DNA of 6,698 nucleotides. Source: Nitrososphaerales archaeon TH5895. Its GTDB lineage: Archaea > Thermoproteota > Nitrososphaeria > Nitrososphaerales > Nitrososphaeraceae. The notes beneath the pieces are model-generated. The model saw only the letters and a list, made by a program, of their open reading frames with translations, did no database searches and had not been told where the DNA came from. Both the position numbers and the translations under genes were made by a program. The first letter of the stretch is position 1. The number at the start of each line of letters is the position of its first letter. The stretch lies in contig JAATVS010000384.1 of assembly GCA_014523695.1 (NCBI GenBank), forward strand, positions 1 to 6,698, written 5' to 3'. Of this stretch, positions 1 to 5,210 are shown piece by piece.

Positions 1-51
1 GTAATATGTAGTATATAGAAGTAAGCAAATGCAGGCTAAAGTAATAAAGAT

Positions 52-696
52 CTAAATATGTTTATCATGACTCATAACAGTCAATAACGCCGCATTCTTT
101 GCGGCAAGCTCGGCAACCCTCTTGTCAGTATCATCACTTCCGATTATTACAACATCCCTGTATTCTGGCCTTAACTTGTGGACCAATAATTGTCTAATAT
201 GAGGTTCTCTCTTTAATGTATCATACTTGGTTCCTGGTATAATGAATTTTTCATTAGTATAGAATAGTGTCGTAGCACCTAAAGCACCCATTTTGATTGC
301 TGCATCTCTTTGTTCTATTCCAGACTTGACCGCAAGGCTCATTTGTTTCAATAAAACTGCATAGTTATACTTACCTAAAGCAACAGAACATTTAGGGAGA
401 ACACATTCTTTTGGAACAGATGATAATATGTGCGAGAAAATTCTATTACCCTTACCCGACATTTTTGTTCCAATTCTACTAGTCTCTATTAGGTCTTGCA
501 TCTTCAAGTGTTTGATTAATGTCTTAATCGATCCCTCGCCAAGATTAAGTTCTTGACATAGCAAATCCCTACTTATATGGCCTTTACTCTCTATGAGCTG
601 AAATGTTTTGAATACATGTGCAATGTCAAAGGAAAGAATTCTGCTTGGAGCATATCTGCCTGAGGTTTCTTGTAGAACCTTTACGTACATATGCAT
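52..696 (-). CDS. DUF4443 winged-helix transcriptional regulator
   Basis: Predicted 214-residue cytoplasmic DNA-binding protein. Residues about 22-85 form a winged helix-turn-helix: a helix ending in FQLIESKGHIS, a second helix (RDLLCQELNLG), a recognition helix starting at EGSIKTLIKHL and a Gly/Lys-rich wing near 80-84. Residues about 103-208 match my memory of the DUF4443 domain, an alpha/beta sensor-like domain with GIEQRDAA, MGALGATTLFY and DVVIIGSDD. DUF4443 proteins are typical of Nitrososphaeria, but I know of no established ligand. The ATG at 694-696 is chosen because a TATA box lies at a suitable distance upstream; a second ATG two codons later is equally usable. It is divergent from the cupin gene, sharing a 146-nt intergenic region, so the regulator might control that gene and itself (inference). 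Family call is fairly sure; regulatory target is unknown. Confidence 0.85.
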   Translation of the reverse strand: MHMYVKVLQETSGRYAPSRILSFDIAHVFKTFQLIESKGHISRDLLCQELNLGEGSIKTLIKHLKMQDLIETSRIGTKMSGKGNRIFSHILSSVPKECVLPKCSVALGKYNYAVLLKQMSLAVKSGIEQRDAAIKMGALGATTLFYTNEKFIIPGTKYDTLKREPHIRQLLVHKLRPEYRDVVIIGSDDTDKRVAELAAKNAALLTVMSHDKHI

Positions 697-728
697 CTTT
701 GTTGGATATGATGTATTATGGATTAGTA

Positions 729-737
729 CTTATATGA
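729..737 (-). promoter_or_regulatory. TATA box of the DUF4443 gene
   Basis: On the minus strand this reads TCATATAAG, close to the archaeal TATA consensus. Its centre is about 37 nt before the ATG, predicting transcription start near 707 and a leader of roughly 10 nt. Confidence 0.5.
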
Positions 738-801
738 ATTTATTGTGTGTGCAGCGTGTTATCAATGCAATCGCATTTTGCGAGTGATCCAAATCATATA
801 G

Positions 802-809
802 AAATATAT
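802..809 (+). promoter_or_regulatory. TATA box of the cupin gene
   Basis: AAATATAT embedded in a longer A/T stretch (794-810). The predicted transcription start is near 832, giving a leader of about 10 nt before the TTG start at 843. Together with the TATA box at 729-737 it makes a divergent promoter pair. Confidence 0.45.
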
Positions 810-842
810 TCGAGGGTGCTCGCAAAGTGAGTAATAGAATCA

Positions 843-1163
843 TTGGAAGAGAAAGAAGATAATTTTATCAGTCTTGATAAAGTGATTGCCGATTTGAATG
901 GTACTGGTAGTTATTTCTTGAATGTCTTTAACAACAAGGGGGTTGATCTAGGAATCCTTAGACTTAGAAAGGGAGAGACAGACACTCAACTTCCACATTC
1001 GGTAGACGAGGTCTATTTTGTAGTTGAAGGCAGAGGATCTATAGAAATAGAGGGGAAGCTAAAACCAGTTAAGAGTGCTGATTTCATCTTTGTTCCTGCA
1101 TATGCCCATCACAGATTTATTGTAGGCAGTCAGGATCTAGTAGTAATCTATTTCTTTGCTTAA
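843..1163 (+). CDS. Small single-domain cupin protein
   Basis: 106 residues, a stand-alone cupin beta-barrel, probably cytoplasmic. Cupin motif 1 is seen as PHSVDEVYFVVEGRG (residues 51-65) with H52 and E56 as likely metal ligands; the usual first His of the HxH pair is replaced by L50. Motif 2 is FVPAYAHHRF (83-92) with H89 or H90 as the remaining ligand. The barrel is thus probably still able to bind one metal, but with an incomplete ligand set. The TTG start at 843 is the only usual initiation codon in frame, because a TGA occurs at 828-830. No partner enzyme is adjacent, so substrate cannot be named; cupins of this size include isomerases, dioxygenase-like proteins and small-molecule sensors. 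It is transcribed away from the DUF4443 regulator, which may control it (inference). Confidence 0.82.
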   Translation: MEEKEDNFISLDKVIADLNGTGSYFLNVFNNKGVDLGILRLRKGETDTQLPHSVDEVYFVVEGRGSIEIEGKLKPVKSADFIFVPAYAHHRFIVGSQDLVVIYFFA

Positions 1164-1175
1164 TGGGCCTGTAAA

Positions 1176-1400
1176 TTAGCCCATTGTCGAAAAATGAAGA
1201 ATCTGTTTGTTAGGGATTGATTGTCCTGCTTTTAGTAACAAGCAATTTCCTCTACTTACTCTGAAATACTGATTCATACTTAGAAGTGTTTCTTGAATAA
1301 GCGTATTTGAATTATCATACATTTTGACAAAATTTATACTTGACGCTAGACGTCCTGCAAGATCGAAGAATATTATGCTATTTGCTGTTATCAGTTTCAA
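1176..1400 (-). CDS. Doubtful 74-residue hypothetical protein
   Basis: I do not recognise this frame. It opens with TTG and encodes a mixed-composition protein with no obvious membrane segment and no metal-binding motif. The only support is positional: a TATA-like sequence (ACTTATAATTAC on the minus strand, 1422-1433) lies about 26 nt before the TTG, which would give a leaderless mRNA. It converges on the cupin gene, 12 nt from the cupin stop. It could equally be a chance frame in the 420-nt gap between the cupin gene and cbtB, which otherwise holds only the cbtB promoter. Confidence 0.3.
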   Translation of the reverse strand: MKLITANSIIFFDLAGRLASSINFVKMYDNSNTLIQETLLSMNQYFRVSRGNCLLLKAGQSIPNKQILHFSTMG

Positions 1401-1548
1401 GTGTCATTGGCATTAAACTTTGTAATTATAAGTTCATTGCCGATCCCATCAAACAGTGGGACAGTTTATCCGATACATGCCGCTGATAGATTCATGTTGT
1501 ACTAAAATAGTGTGTAAGAAAGGAAGGTGTTGGATGAACTGGCCAAGA

Positions 1549-1557
1549 GTTTATATA
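1549..1557 (+). promoter_or_regulatory. TATA box of the cbtBA operon
   Basis: GTTTATATA, a near-consensus archaeal TATA box. Its centre is about 32 nt before the cbtB ATG, so transcription should start near 1580 and the mRNA would be leaderless or nearly so. No room remains for a riboswitch between promoter and gene. Confidence 0.65.
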
Positions 1558-1585
1558 CGAGATCACTGTCTAGTATCTAAATTAA

Positions 1586-1804
1586 ATGTCTTCCGTTAAC
1601 GCACAGATCGTAAAGGAATCATCTGGTTTACCAAAAATTGCAGTAGGCATATTATTAGCTATACTACTGTTTGGCATGTTTATTGTAGGATATGATCAGG
1701 GACAGTTATTTAGTCTGGTAGAAGGACAAAAGGCATTTGATGACTTATGGATGCATGAATTCTACCATGATTTGAGACACGCCGCTGGCTTTCCTTGCCA
1801 TTAA
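1586..1804 (+). CDS. cbtB: CbtB, cobalt transporter small subunit
   Basis: 72 residues, the usual CbtB size. It has one transmembrane helix (about residues 17-35, starting KIAVGILLAILLFG) and a short C-terminal domain rich in potential metal ligands: H57, H61, H65, C71 and H72 in HEFYHDLRHAAGFPCH. This His-rich tail after a single helix is the hallmark of CbtB, the small partner of CbtA in a predicted cobalt uptake system that feeds cobalamin synthesis. Metal specificity is known for the family mainly from genomic association with B12 genes, so cobalt is likely but not proven here. The ATG lies only a few nucleotides after the predicted transcription start, so translation would be leaderless. 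cbtA follows after 34 nt on the same strand, consistent with one operon. No frame damage is seen. Confidence 0.92.
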   Translation: MSSVNAQIVKESSGLPKIAVGILLAILLFGMFIVGYDQGQLFSLVEGQKAFDDLWMHEFYHDLRHAAGFPCH

Positions 1805-1838
1805 GCTGTCTCTGTATTTACGTCAAGAATGATGAGAA

Positions 1839-2576
1839 ATGAAAACCGTTGCTTTTATTTTAATAACACTTGTTTCTGGAGCCATAGCGGGAACAATACT
1901 TGGTTTAATAAACCAGATATTGGTTGAACCGTATATAGATCAGGCCATTGCGATTGAAGTGCAAAATACTGTAGCATCTGGTGAGTCTGTAGATGTTGAC
2001 GAGCTTGTACAGTATCGCTTATGGCAGAAGGGTGGGGAGATTGTTGCGGGAACAATTTTGGGTACCTCAATATCTGCCTTATTTGGAATAGTCTATATTT
2101 ACTCTAGGGATTCTCTTCCAGGATCCAACAACAAGAAGAAAGGACTAATCCTCGCTGGCATTATGTTTTTCGTAATATTCTTGATTCCTGCATTGAAGTA
2201 TCCTGCAAATCCTCCGGCTGTTGGAGACCCTGAGACTATCGAATACAGAGAAAGTTTGTATACCACCATGCTGGTCATTTCTGGATTTGCTGCTTTGGGT
2301 GTTGCAATACTTTATAGAAGTTTAGGTCAAACGCGCAGAGAATCAAGGAAGATCATAGTGCCAACAGTTTATGCTGTGATCATTGCCTTGGCCTTTGTAG
2401 TATTACCTGCAAATCCCGATGAGATCATAATATCATCTAATTTGCTAATGAATTTCAGAATTGTATCTGCAATAACAATGGGCATATTTTGGGGGATCTT
2501 GGGTATTCTCTTAGGTTCGTTCTGGGACATAGTTAAACCCCATGAAACTAGAGCGACCAAGCTCCGCACAATATAA
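1839..2576 (+). CDS. cbtA: CbtA, cobalt transporter membrane subunit
   Basis: 245-residue integral membrane protein with about six predicted helices: residues 4-28, 66-88, 102-119, 142-160, 171-190 and 204-228. The clearest family signature is KYPANPPAVGDPETI (120-134), the conserved loop of CbtA proteins, following helix 3. A shorter NPDE element follows helix 5. With CbtB it is expected to form the cobalt permease supplying cobalamin biosynthesis; Nitrososphaeria are known B12 producers, so the role is plausible. The ATG at 1839 follows a weak purine-rich stretch (GATGAG) and gives an N-terminus starting directly in helix 1, as usual. The C-terminus is a short charged tail (HETRATKLR). Seven C residues follow the stop at 2581-2587, where a decayed dehydrogenase on the other strand ends. 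Confidence 0.92.
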   Translation: MKTVAFILITLVSGAIAGTILGLINQILVEPYIDQAIAIEVQNTVASGESVDVDELVQYRLWQKGGEIVAGTILGTSISALFGIVYIYSRDSLPGSNNKKKGLILAGIMFFVIFLIPALKYPANPPAVGDPETIEYRESLYTTMLVISGFAALGVAILYRSLGQTRRESRKIIVPTVYAVIIALAFVVLPANPDEIIISSNLLMNFRIVSAITMGIFWGILGILLGSFWDIVKPHETRATKLRTI

Positions 2577-2589
2577 TGAACCCCCCCAG

Positions 2590-2810
2590 TACGTTTTGAT
2601 TGTTGTCTCTGCCAGTGACCTACATCATTTTCATCTACAAAGATCCCCATAGCTTTCAGCTTTGCTGATTAGACGAACAGTCTCTTCTCTTTCTTTGGCA
2701 CAGTGTGCTGCTACCACAATCTTCACTCCTTCTTTTGCAAGACCTGCTGCAGTTGCCCTTTCAATACCAGAACTACCGCCTATTATGATCACGACTTTTT
2801 GATCTGTCAT
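2590..2810 (-). pseudogene. Decayed N-terminal fragment of a short-chain dehydrogenase (SDR)
   Basis: From ATG at 2808-2810 the minus strand reads MTDQKVVIIIGGSSGIERAT, then AAGLAKEGVKIVVAA and a helix up to KAESYG, stopping at TGA 2631-2633 (59 codons). This is the first beta-alpha-beta unit of a Rossmann fold. The SDR cofactor motif GGxSGIGxA is present, but its last Gly is Glu here (GIER). Shifting one base near 2650 restores a further SDR-like strand, GIFVDENDV, in the next frame, as expected after the second Rossmann helix; the similarity fades by about 2590. Catalytic Ser, Tyr and Lys regions are entirely absent (a full SDR is about 250 residues). I infer a truncated, frameshifted gene remnant. 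The frame after the shift runs on as antisense to cbtA only by chance. It lies 10 nt downstream of a 52-codon ORF on the same strand. Confidence 0.75.
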
Positions 2811-2820
2811 GTGTGCAGTA

Positions 2821-2979
2821 TCACTGTCGTATGAAACCTTTTTTCTCCCGATAACTTTCCCGCCCCCACTGTTCTAAGTCTATGTCAGACATTTCCGTTC
2901 TTGCTTTGAGGACAGATTCTACATCTCTTCCTACAGGATATCCTATGTCTAATTTTTCATCTAATAAAAAATAAGACAT
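2821..2979 (-). CDS. 52-residue small hypothetical protein
   Basis: An intact ATG-to-TGA frame of 52 codons: it starts MSYFLLDEKLDIGYPVGRDV, continues through ESVLKARTEMSDIDLEQWG and ends in a basic tail (RESYREKKGFIRQ). Composition is protein-like and amphipathic, strongly charged, with no membrane helix and no Cys. I do not recognise the family. Support for a real gene: a TATA-like box at 3021-3030, suitably placed for a start near 3000 and a leader of about 20 nt; an in-frame stop just upstream that makes the ATG the only sensible start; and tight spacing (10 nt) to the SDR remnant downstream, as in an operon. It may be a small accessory subunit, or itself what is left of a longer decayed gene. 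Confidence 0.5.
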   Translation of the reverse strand: MSYFLLDEKLDIGYPVGRDVESVLKARTEMSDIDLEQWGRESYREKKGFIRQ

Positions 2980-2996
2980 AGTTACCGAAAGAGATT

Positions 2997-3008
2997 AGAG
3001 AATTCTCT
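2997..3008. promoter_or_regulatory. 12-nt palindrome at the predicted start of the 52-codon ORF transcript
   Basis: AGAGAATTCTCT is a perfect 12-nt palindrome. It lies about 26 nt from the TATA-like box at 3021-3030 on the minus strand, so it would overlap the transcription start, a classic repressor position in archaea. A 12-nt palindrome can arise by chance, so the operator role is only a suggestion. Confidence 0.25.
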
Positions 3009-3020
3009 TACCCCGAGATG

Positions 3021-3030
3021 AAATAAATAT
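3021..3030 (-). promoter_or_regulatory. TATA-like box for the 52-codon ORF and SDR remnant
   Basis: On the minus strand this reads ATATTTATTT. It sits 42-51 nt before the ATG at 2979, between that ORF and the stop of the upstream membrane-anchored protein at 3038, so it could alternatively be part of a T-rich terminator for that gene. Confidence 0.35.
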
Positions 3031-3037
3031 TAAGGAT

Positions 3038-3691
3038 CTATTTCAGATCTGATATACCTTCTGTTTTAAGTTCTCCTAGGCCAAGACTTGCCTCAATTGG
3101 ATCTGATAGGGAATTTATTTTTTGACCATCGGTAAGCAAAGCCCTTGCTGTTATGTTTTGAAGTGTAGGATCATCGAATGTGGTAGCAAGTTGAATACTT
3201 CCTTCTGAATCATTAAGTACGATTGGTTCTGGAAGAGATGAAGTTCTCAATAATGTTTGGTTTTCCGCATACACTTCCATTACGGCGCTTACCGTATCTT
3301 CTGCAAGTGCAGACGGATCTTGCACAGAATAGTCTAGCAGCATCTTTACCTGATTTCCTGGACTATCGCTTAATGGACTTAAGGGGATGTAGTGAGCTCG
3401 ATCTAAACTTAGAGTTAACCCGTTTGGATTAGCAGCAGCGGCTGATTGATCACTCTGATTTTGGTTCAGTCCTCCCTGTAATTTCTCTCCTATTGATGCT
3501 CTTAGTTCTTCTCTTAGTTCTTCCGCATCTTCTAATTGTGCATTCACTGTAGTATACAGAATGTGATTTGATCCACCTATTACAGCAGCAACTCCTAACG
3601 TAATCAACAAAATACTACATGCTACGAAAATTGGTGTTGTTGCATTTGTATTTATGGTTCTTAATAAGACATGATTATTTAATCGTGTCAT
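3038..3691 (-). CDS. Membrane-anchored extracytoplasmic protein, unknown function
   Basis: 217 residues. A short N-terminal stretch with several Asn precedes one strong hydrophobic helix (about 20-40, IFVACSILLITLGVAAVIGG), acting as signal anchor or uncleaved signal peptide. Then come an acidic amphipathic helix (52-72, with a DAEELREELRASIGEK core), a Gln/Asn/Ala-rich linker (74-90) and a Ser/Leu/Asp-rich domain with alternating hydrophobic strands (91-205) that looks like a beta-sandwich. Sequons N144-Q-T and N179-I-T would allow archaeal N-glycosylation. No catalytic motif is visible. This architecture (anchor, spacer, beta domain) is common among Nitrososphaerales cell-surface proteins of unknown role. 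The ATG is placed about 25 nt after a TATA box, so the mRNA is probably leaderless. I cannot assign a function; an adhesion or envelope role is only a guess. Confidence 0.75.
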   Translation of the reverse strand: MTRLNNHVLLRTINTNATTPIFVACSILLITLGVAAVIGGSNHILYTTVNAQLEDAEELREELRASIGEKLQGGLNQNQSDQSAAAANPNGLTLSLDRAHYIPLSPLSDSPGNQVKMLLDYSVQDPSALAEDTVSAVMEVYAENQTLLRTSSLPEPIVLNDSEGSIQLATTFDDPTLQNITARALLTDGQKINSLSDPIEASLGLGELKTEGISDLK

Positions 3692-3901
3692 ACAGAATCT
3701 TCAGTAAACGTATTTATAGAGATGATCGAGATATCACCTATAAGTAACGGATTACAGAAATTTATAGAAGGAGGCTTAATTATGTGAATGTCATTGATCC
3801 TGCTTATCAAACAAATTTATACTGCCTAGTTTTCAAATTAAAAAATGAGACAAATTGAAACGTACTTATTTTATGTATTTGCTAGGTTTAGGAAGGAATA
3901 G
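3692..3901. other. Intergenic region before the flavoprotein fragment
   Basis: A/T-rich. It contains the minus-strand promoter described separately. On the plus strand, an AAGGAGG stretch (3767-3773) precedes a GTG at 3784 opening a 24-codon frame (ends 3858), too short to trust. I see no remnant of the missing flavoprotein body: similarity starts abruptly after the TAG at 3899-3901. Confidence 0.4.
3711..3720 (-). promoter_or_regulatory. TATA box of the membrane-anchored protein gene
   Basis: On the minus strand this reads TCTATAAATA, close to consensus, with its centre about 25 nt before the ATG at 3691. That spacing predicts a leaderless transcript. Confidence 0.6.
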
Positions 3902-4018
3902 TTGCCGGGGGTGTTCGCGGTGGGTGACGTGCGAGGCGGCAGCATCAAGCATGTTGCGTCCGCGGTGGGTGAAGGATCAATCGCGATCTCATTTGTTCAT
4001 AAAGTGCTCCAGGAATAG
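3902..4018 (+). pseudogene. C-terminal remnant of a thioredoxin-reductase-like flavoprotein
   Basis: The plus strand, frame starting TTG at 3902, reads LPGVFAVGDVRGGSIKHVAS, then AVGEGSIAISFVHKVLQE and TAG at 4016-4018 (38 codons). This is the conserved end of the pyridine nucleotide-disulfide reductase fold. PGVFAVGDVR is the second FAD-contacting motif (GxFAxGD) and the following helix carries the family VASAVGEGS pattern. About 270 upstream residues, including both Rossmann cofactor motifs and any CxxC, are missing; a stop codon directly precedes the first codon. By hand count the fragment is about 57% GC, the first 70 nt about 69%, far above the neighbours, with G/C-rich third positions unlike flanking genes. 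I infer a remnant, perhaps acquired from a higher-GC genome and then deleted. It converges on the four-helix protein gene with a 7-nt gap. Expression is not expected. Confidence 0.82.
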
Positions 4019-4025
4019 GAAGCTA

Positions 4026-4424
4026 TCACTTCTCTCTTATTATCTGAGGTTTACTGACTCTCTCCTTAGCCATAATTACTGCCGTTAGAACAATGTACGC
4101 TATCTGAAATACTTCTGTAGCAATAGCCAGTTCACTGACTGGTCCACCTCTGCCAGTGATCGGGTTGTCAGGAATCCTGGTAATTACCCATATTCCGATG
4201 AGAATAACAGTACCTGCGATTCCAATAGCGTACCAAATTCTTCCCCATCTCTTTATCATTGGCAAGACCCAGAAGAGTTGAAGTATGCCAGCCACGAGGA
4301 AAAAGATAGCATTATTGATATTGGAATTAATAGCATTGGATACAAGAACAAGATGTAAAATTCCAGCAATGCCAGTACAGGCTGCTGCTCCATAATATAG
4401 AAGATTTCTATTGGCAATGATCAT
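4026..4424 (-). CDS. Four-helix integral membrane protein, unknown function
   Basis: 132 residues with four predicted transmembrane helices at about 8-29, 38-57, 63-82 and 100-118. The loop between helices 3 and 4 (RIPDNPITGRGGPVSELAIA) is Pro/Gly-rich and leads into a helix starting ATEVFQIAY. Helix 1 carries H24 (GILHLVL). I recall similar small proteins, with a Pro/Gly loop followed by an Ile/Ala-rich helix with Glu, in Nitrososphaerales genomes, often in several copies, but no function is established. The C-terminus is short and basic, probably cytoplasmic. The ATG at 4422-4424 lies about 27 nt after a TATA box, so the gene is probably leaderless and transcribed alone. Its stop nearly abuts the flavoprotein remnant on the opposite strand. 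Confidence 0.8.
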   Translation of the reverse strand: MIIANRNLLYYGAAACTGIAGILHLVLVSNAINSNINNAIFFLVAGILQLFWVLPMIKRWGRIWYAIGIAGTVILIGIWVITRIPDNPITGRGGPVSELAIATEVFQIAYIVLTAVIMAKERVSKPQIIREK

Positions 4425-4447
4425 CGGTTAATTCATCAAGTATCTTA

Positions 4448-4456
4448 CAATATAAG
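4448..4456 (-). promoter_or_regulatory. TATA box of the four-helix membrane protein gene
   Basis: On the minus strand this reads CTTATATTG, inside a longer A/T block (4446-4465). Centre to ATG is about 28 nt, predicting a leaderless or near-leaderless mRNA. Confidence 0.5.
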
Positions 4457-4487
4457 TTATAAGAATATCATTGAGCTCGCTAGCAGT

Positions 4488-4820
4488 TTAAGGAGCCAAC
4501 AAGTATTGCGCATGACTCTTCAGGAAATGTATACGTGGTTGACCGTGGAAACAGCCGGATACAAGAATTTTCACCCTCTTGAAATGATTCAAATTCAGAG
4601 TATGGGTGCTAAGAGCCAGTATAAAGTGCCTTCCTAACGTATAAACACGTTTAGTCAGATCTGTAATTCTTTCACGTAATTCTTGCTCTATTACTAAATT
4701 CAAGAGGCGACTCATCCATTCTTTCTTGTTTGTTAAAGTAAACTTATCTATATCGCTAAGACTGTCTTTTTTGAGGTATCGTTTGTAAAGCTCAATCCTC
4801 TTTTCAAAAACCAATTTCAT
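4488..4820 (-). CDS. Hypothetical protein, possibly a degraded gene
   Basis: 110 codons, not recognised. Residues 1-65 are charged and helical (FEKRIELYKRYLKKD, then VIEQELRERITDLTKRVY), coiled-coil-like. The rest (about 66-110) is less regular, with HTLNLNHFKRVKILVSGCF and a His-rich end, and reads less like a conserved domain. A second minus-strand frame, ATG at 4891-4893 to TGA 4804-4806 (29 codons, MNKLKLKEDKFNQKLEGLSK, then RSGQNEIGF), overlaps its start by 17 nt. Joining the two frames by a shift would give a continuous charged helix ...NEIGFEKRIELYKR. Either the ATG at 4820 is the true start or this is a frameshifted gene. A TTAAGGAGGA stretch lies inside the upstream frame but too far (over 35 nt) from the ATG at 4820 to serve as its ribosome site. 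Confidence 0.35.
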   Translation of the reverse strand: MKLVFEKRIELYKRYLKKDSLSDIDKFTLTNKKEWMSRLLNLVIEQELRERITDLTKRVYTLGRHFILALSTHTLNLNHFKRVKILVSGCFHGQPRIHFLKSHAQYLLAP

Positions 4821-5073
4821 TTTGTCCGGAACGCTTTGAGAGTCCTTCTAGCTTCTGATTAAATTTATCCTCCTTAAGCTTCAGCTTGTTCATCAATGTA
4901 ATTGTATTCGCTAGCCTAGTTGTATTTGTCAATACCCTAACCGGGATTTCTTAACCCAAGCCCTACTACTCATATTTCGATTAAAGACAAGACTTGATGC
5001 ATCAATTCATAATAGCAACCTATAACAATAATCTAGTCCAACAATCACCAAAATTCAGGTACATTACGTATGA

Positions 5074-5082
5074 TTTATAATA
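5074..5082 (+). promoter_or_regulatory. Putative TATA box of the phosphoribosyltransferase gene
   Basis: TTTATAATA. If used, transcription starts near 5104 and the mRNA has a leader of about 105 nt, unusually long in a window where most genes look leaderless. The ribosome-binding site at 5195-5200 agrees with a leadered transcript. Confidence 0.4.
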
Positions 5083-5142
5083 AGCAAATAGACAGGATAG
5101 CCTGGTTGTTGCGGTCCTCTCTATTCCTATCGCTCTTAGTAT

Positions 5143-5161
5143 CACCACCACCACCACCATC
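5143..5161 (+). repeat. CAC triplet repeat in the leader, complementary to 5592-5609
   Basis: Five CAC/ACC units followed by CATC. Bases 5144-5161 are the exact reverse complement of 5592-5609, the poly-glycine codon run inside the downstream gene: an 18-bp perfect inverted repeat with arms about 430 nt apart. Both arms would be on one mRNA if the 5074 promoter is used. Confidence 0.85.
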
Positions 5162-5194
5162 TTCGGTATCACCAACGTCATTATTATTTTTCTT

Positions 5195-5200
5195 GGAGGT
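5195..5200 (+). promoter_or_regulatory. Ribosome-binding site deciding the TTG start
   Basis: GGAGGT, 10 nt before the TTG at 5211. With the in-frame TAA at 5208-5210 it fixes the TTG as the start of the phosphoribosyltransferase. Confidence 0.65.
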
Positions 5201-5210
5201 TGAGAACTAA

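Larger units (their letters stand above)
4894..5210. other. Intergenic region with the phosphoribosyltransferase leader
   Basis: I see no gene remnant in 4894-5070. From about 5074 it contains a promoter, a triplet repeat and a ribosome-binding site, each listed separately. An A/T-rich low-complexity stretch (ATTATTATTTTT) lies at 5180-5191. Confidence 0.5.

Noticed and set aside
1401..1585. Possible cobalamin riboswitch upstream of cbtB.
   Set aside because: No B12-box-like sequence or long pairing is visible, and the TATA box sits too close to the gene.
2369..2650. 93-codon minus frame overlapping cbtA.
   Set aside because: Most of it is antisense to cbtA. Only its first residues (GIFVDENDV) matter, as the frameshifted continuation of the SDR remnant.
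3784..3858. 24-codon GTG frame preceded by a good AAGGAGG.
   Set aside because: Too short, with no recognisable product; the purine stretch also precedes an ATG followed at once by a stop. Kept only as a note in the intergenic entry.
3898..4018. GC-rich, structure-forming stretch with a TATA-like sequence upstream, considered as a non-coding RNA (paired GTTGCCG/CGGCAGC and GCAGCAT/ATGTTGC stems, and a CGCGGTGGGTGA motif occurring twice).
   Set aside because: Translation in the third frame gives the thioredoxin-reductase C-terminus with its stop codon, which explains both the base composition and the repeated motif (AVGD and AVGE codons).
3855..4088. 77-codon plus frame starting MKRTYF, Arg/Cys-rich.
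   Set aside because: It reads the flavoprotein remnant in the wrong frame and then runs antisense into the four-helix membrane protein gene.
5141..5160. CACCACCACCACCACCAT resembles a hexahistidine-tag coding sequence, raising vector contamination.
   Set aside because: It is flanked by ordinary native sequence, has no start codon or vector features, and is mirrored by the native GGT run in the gene.
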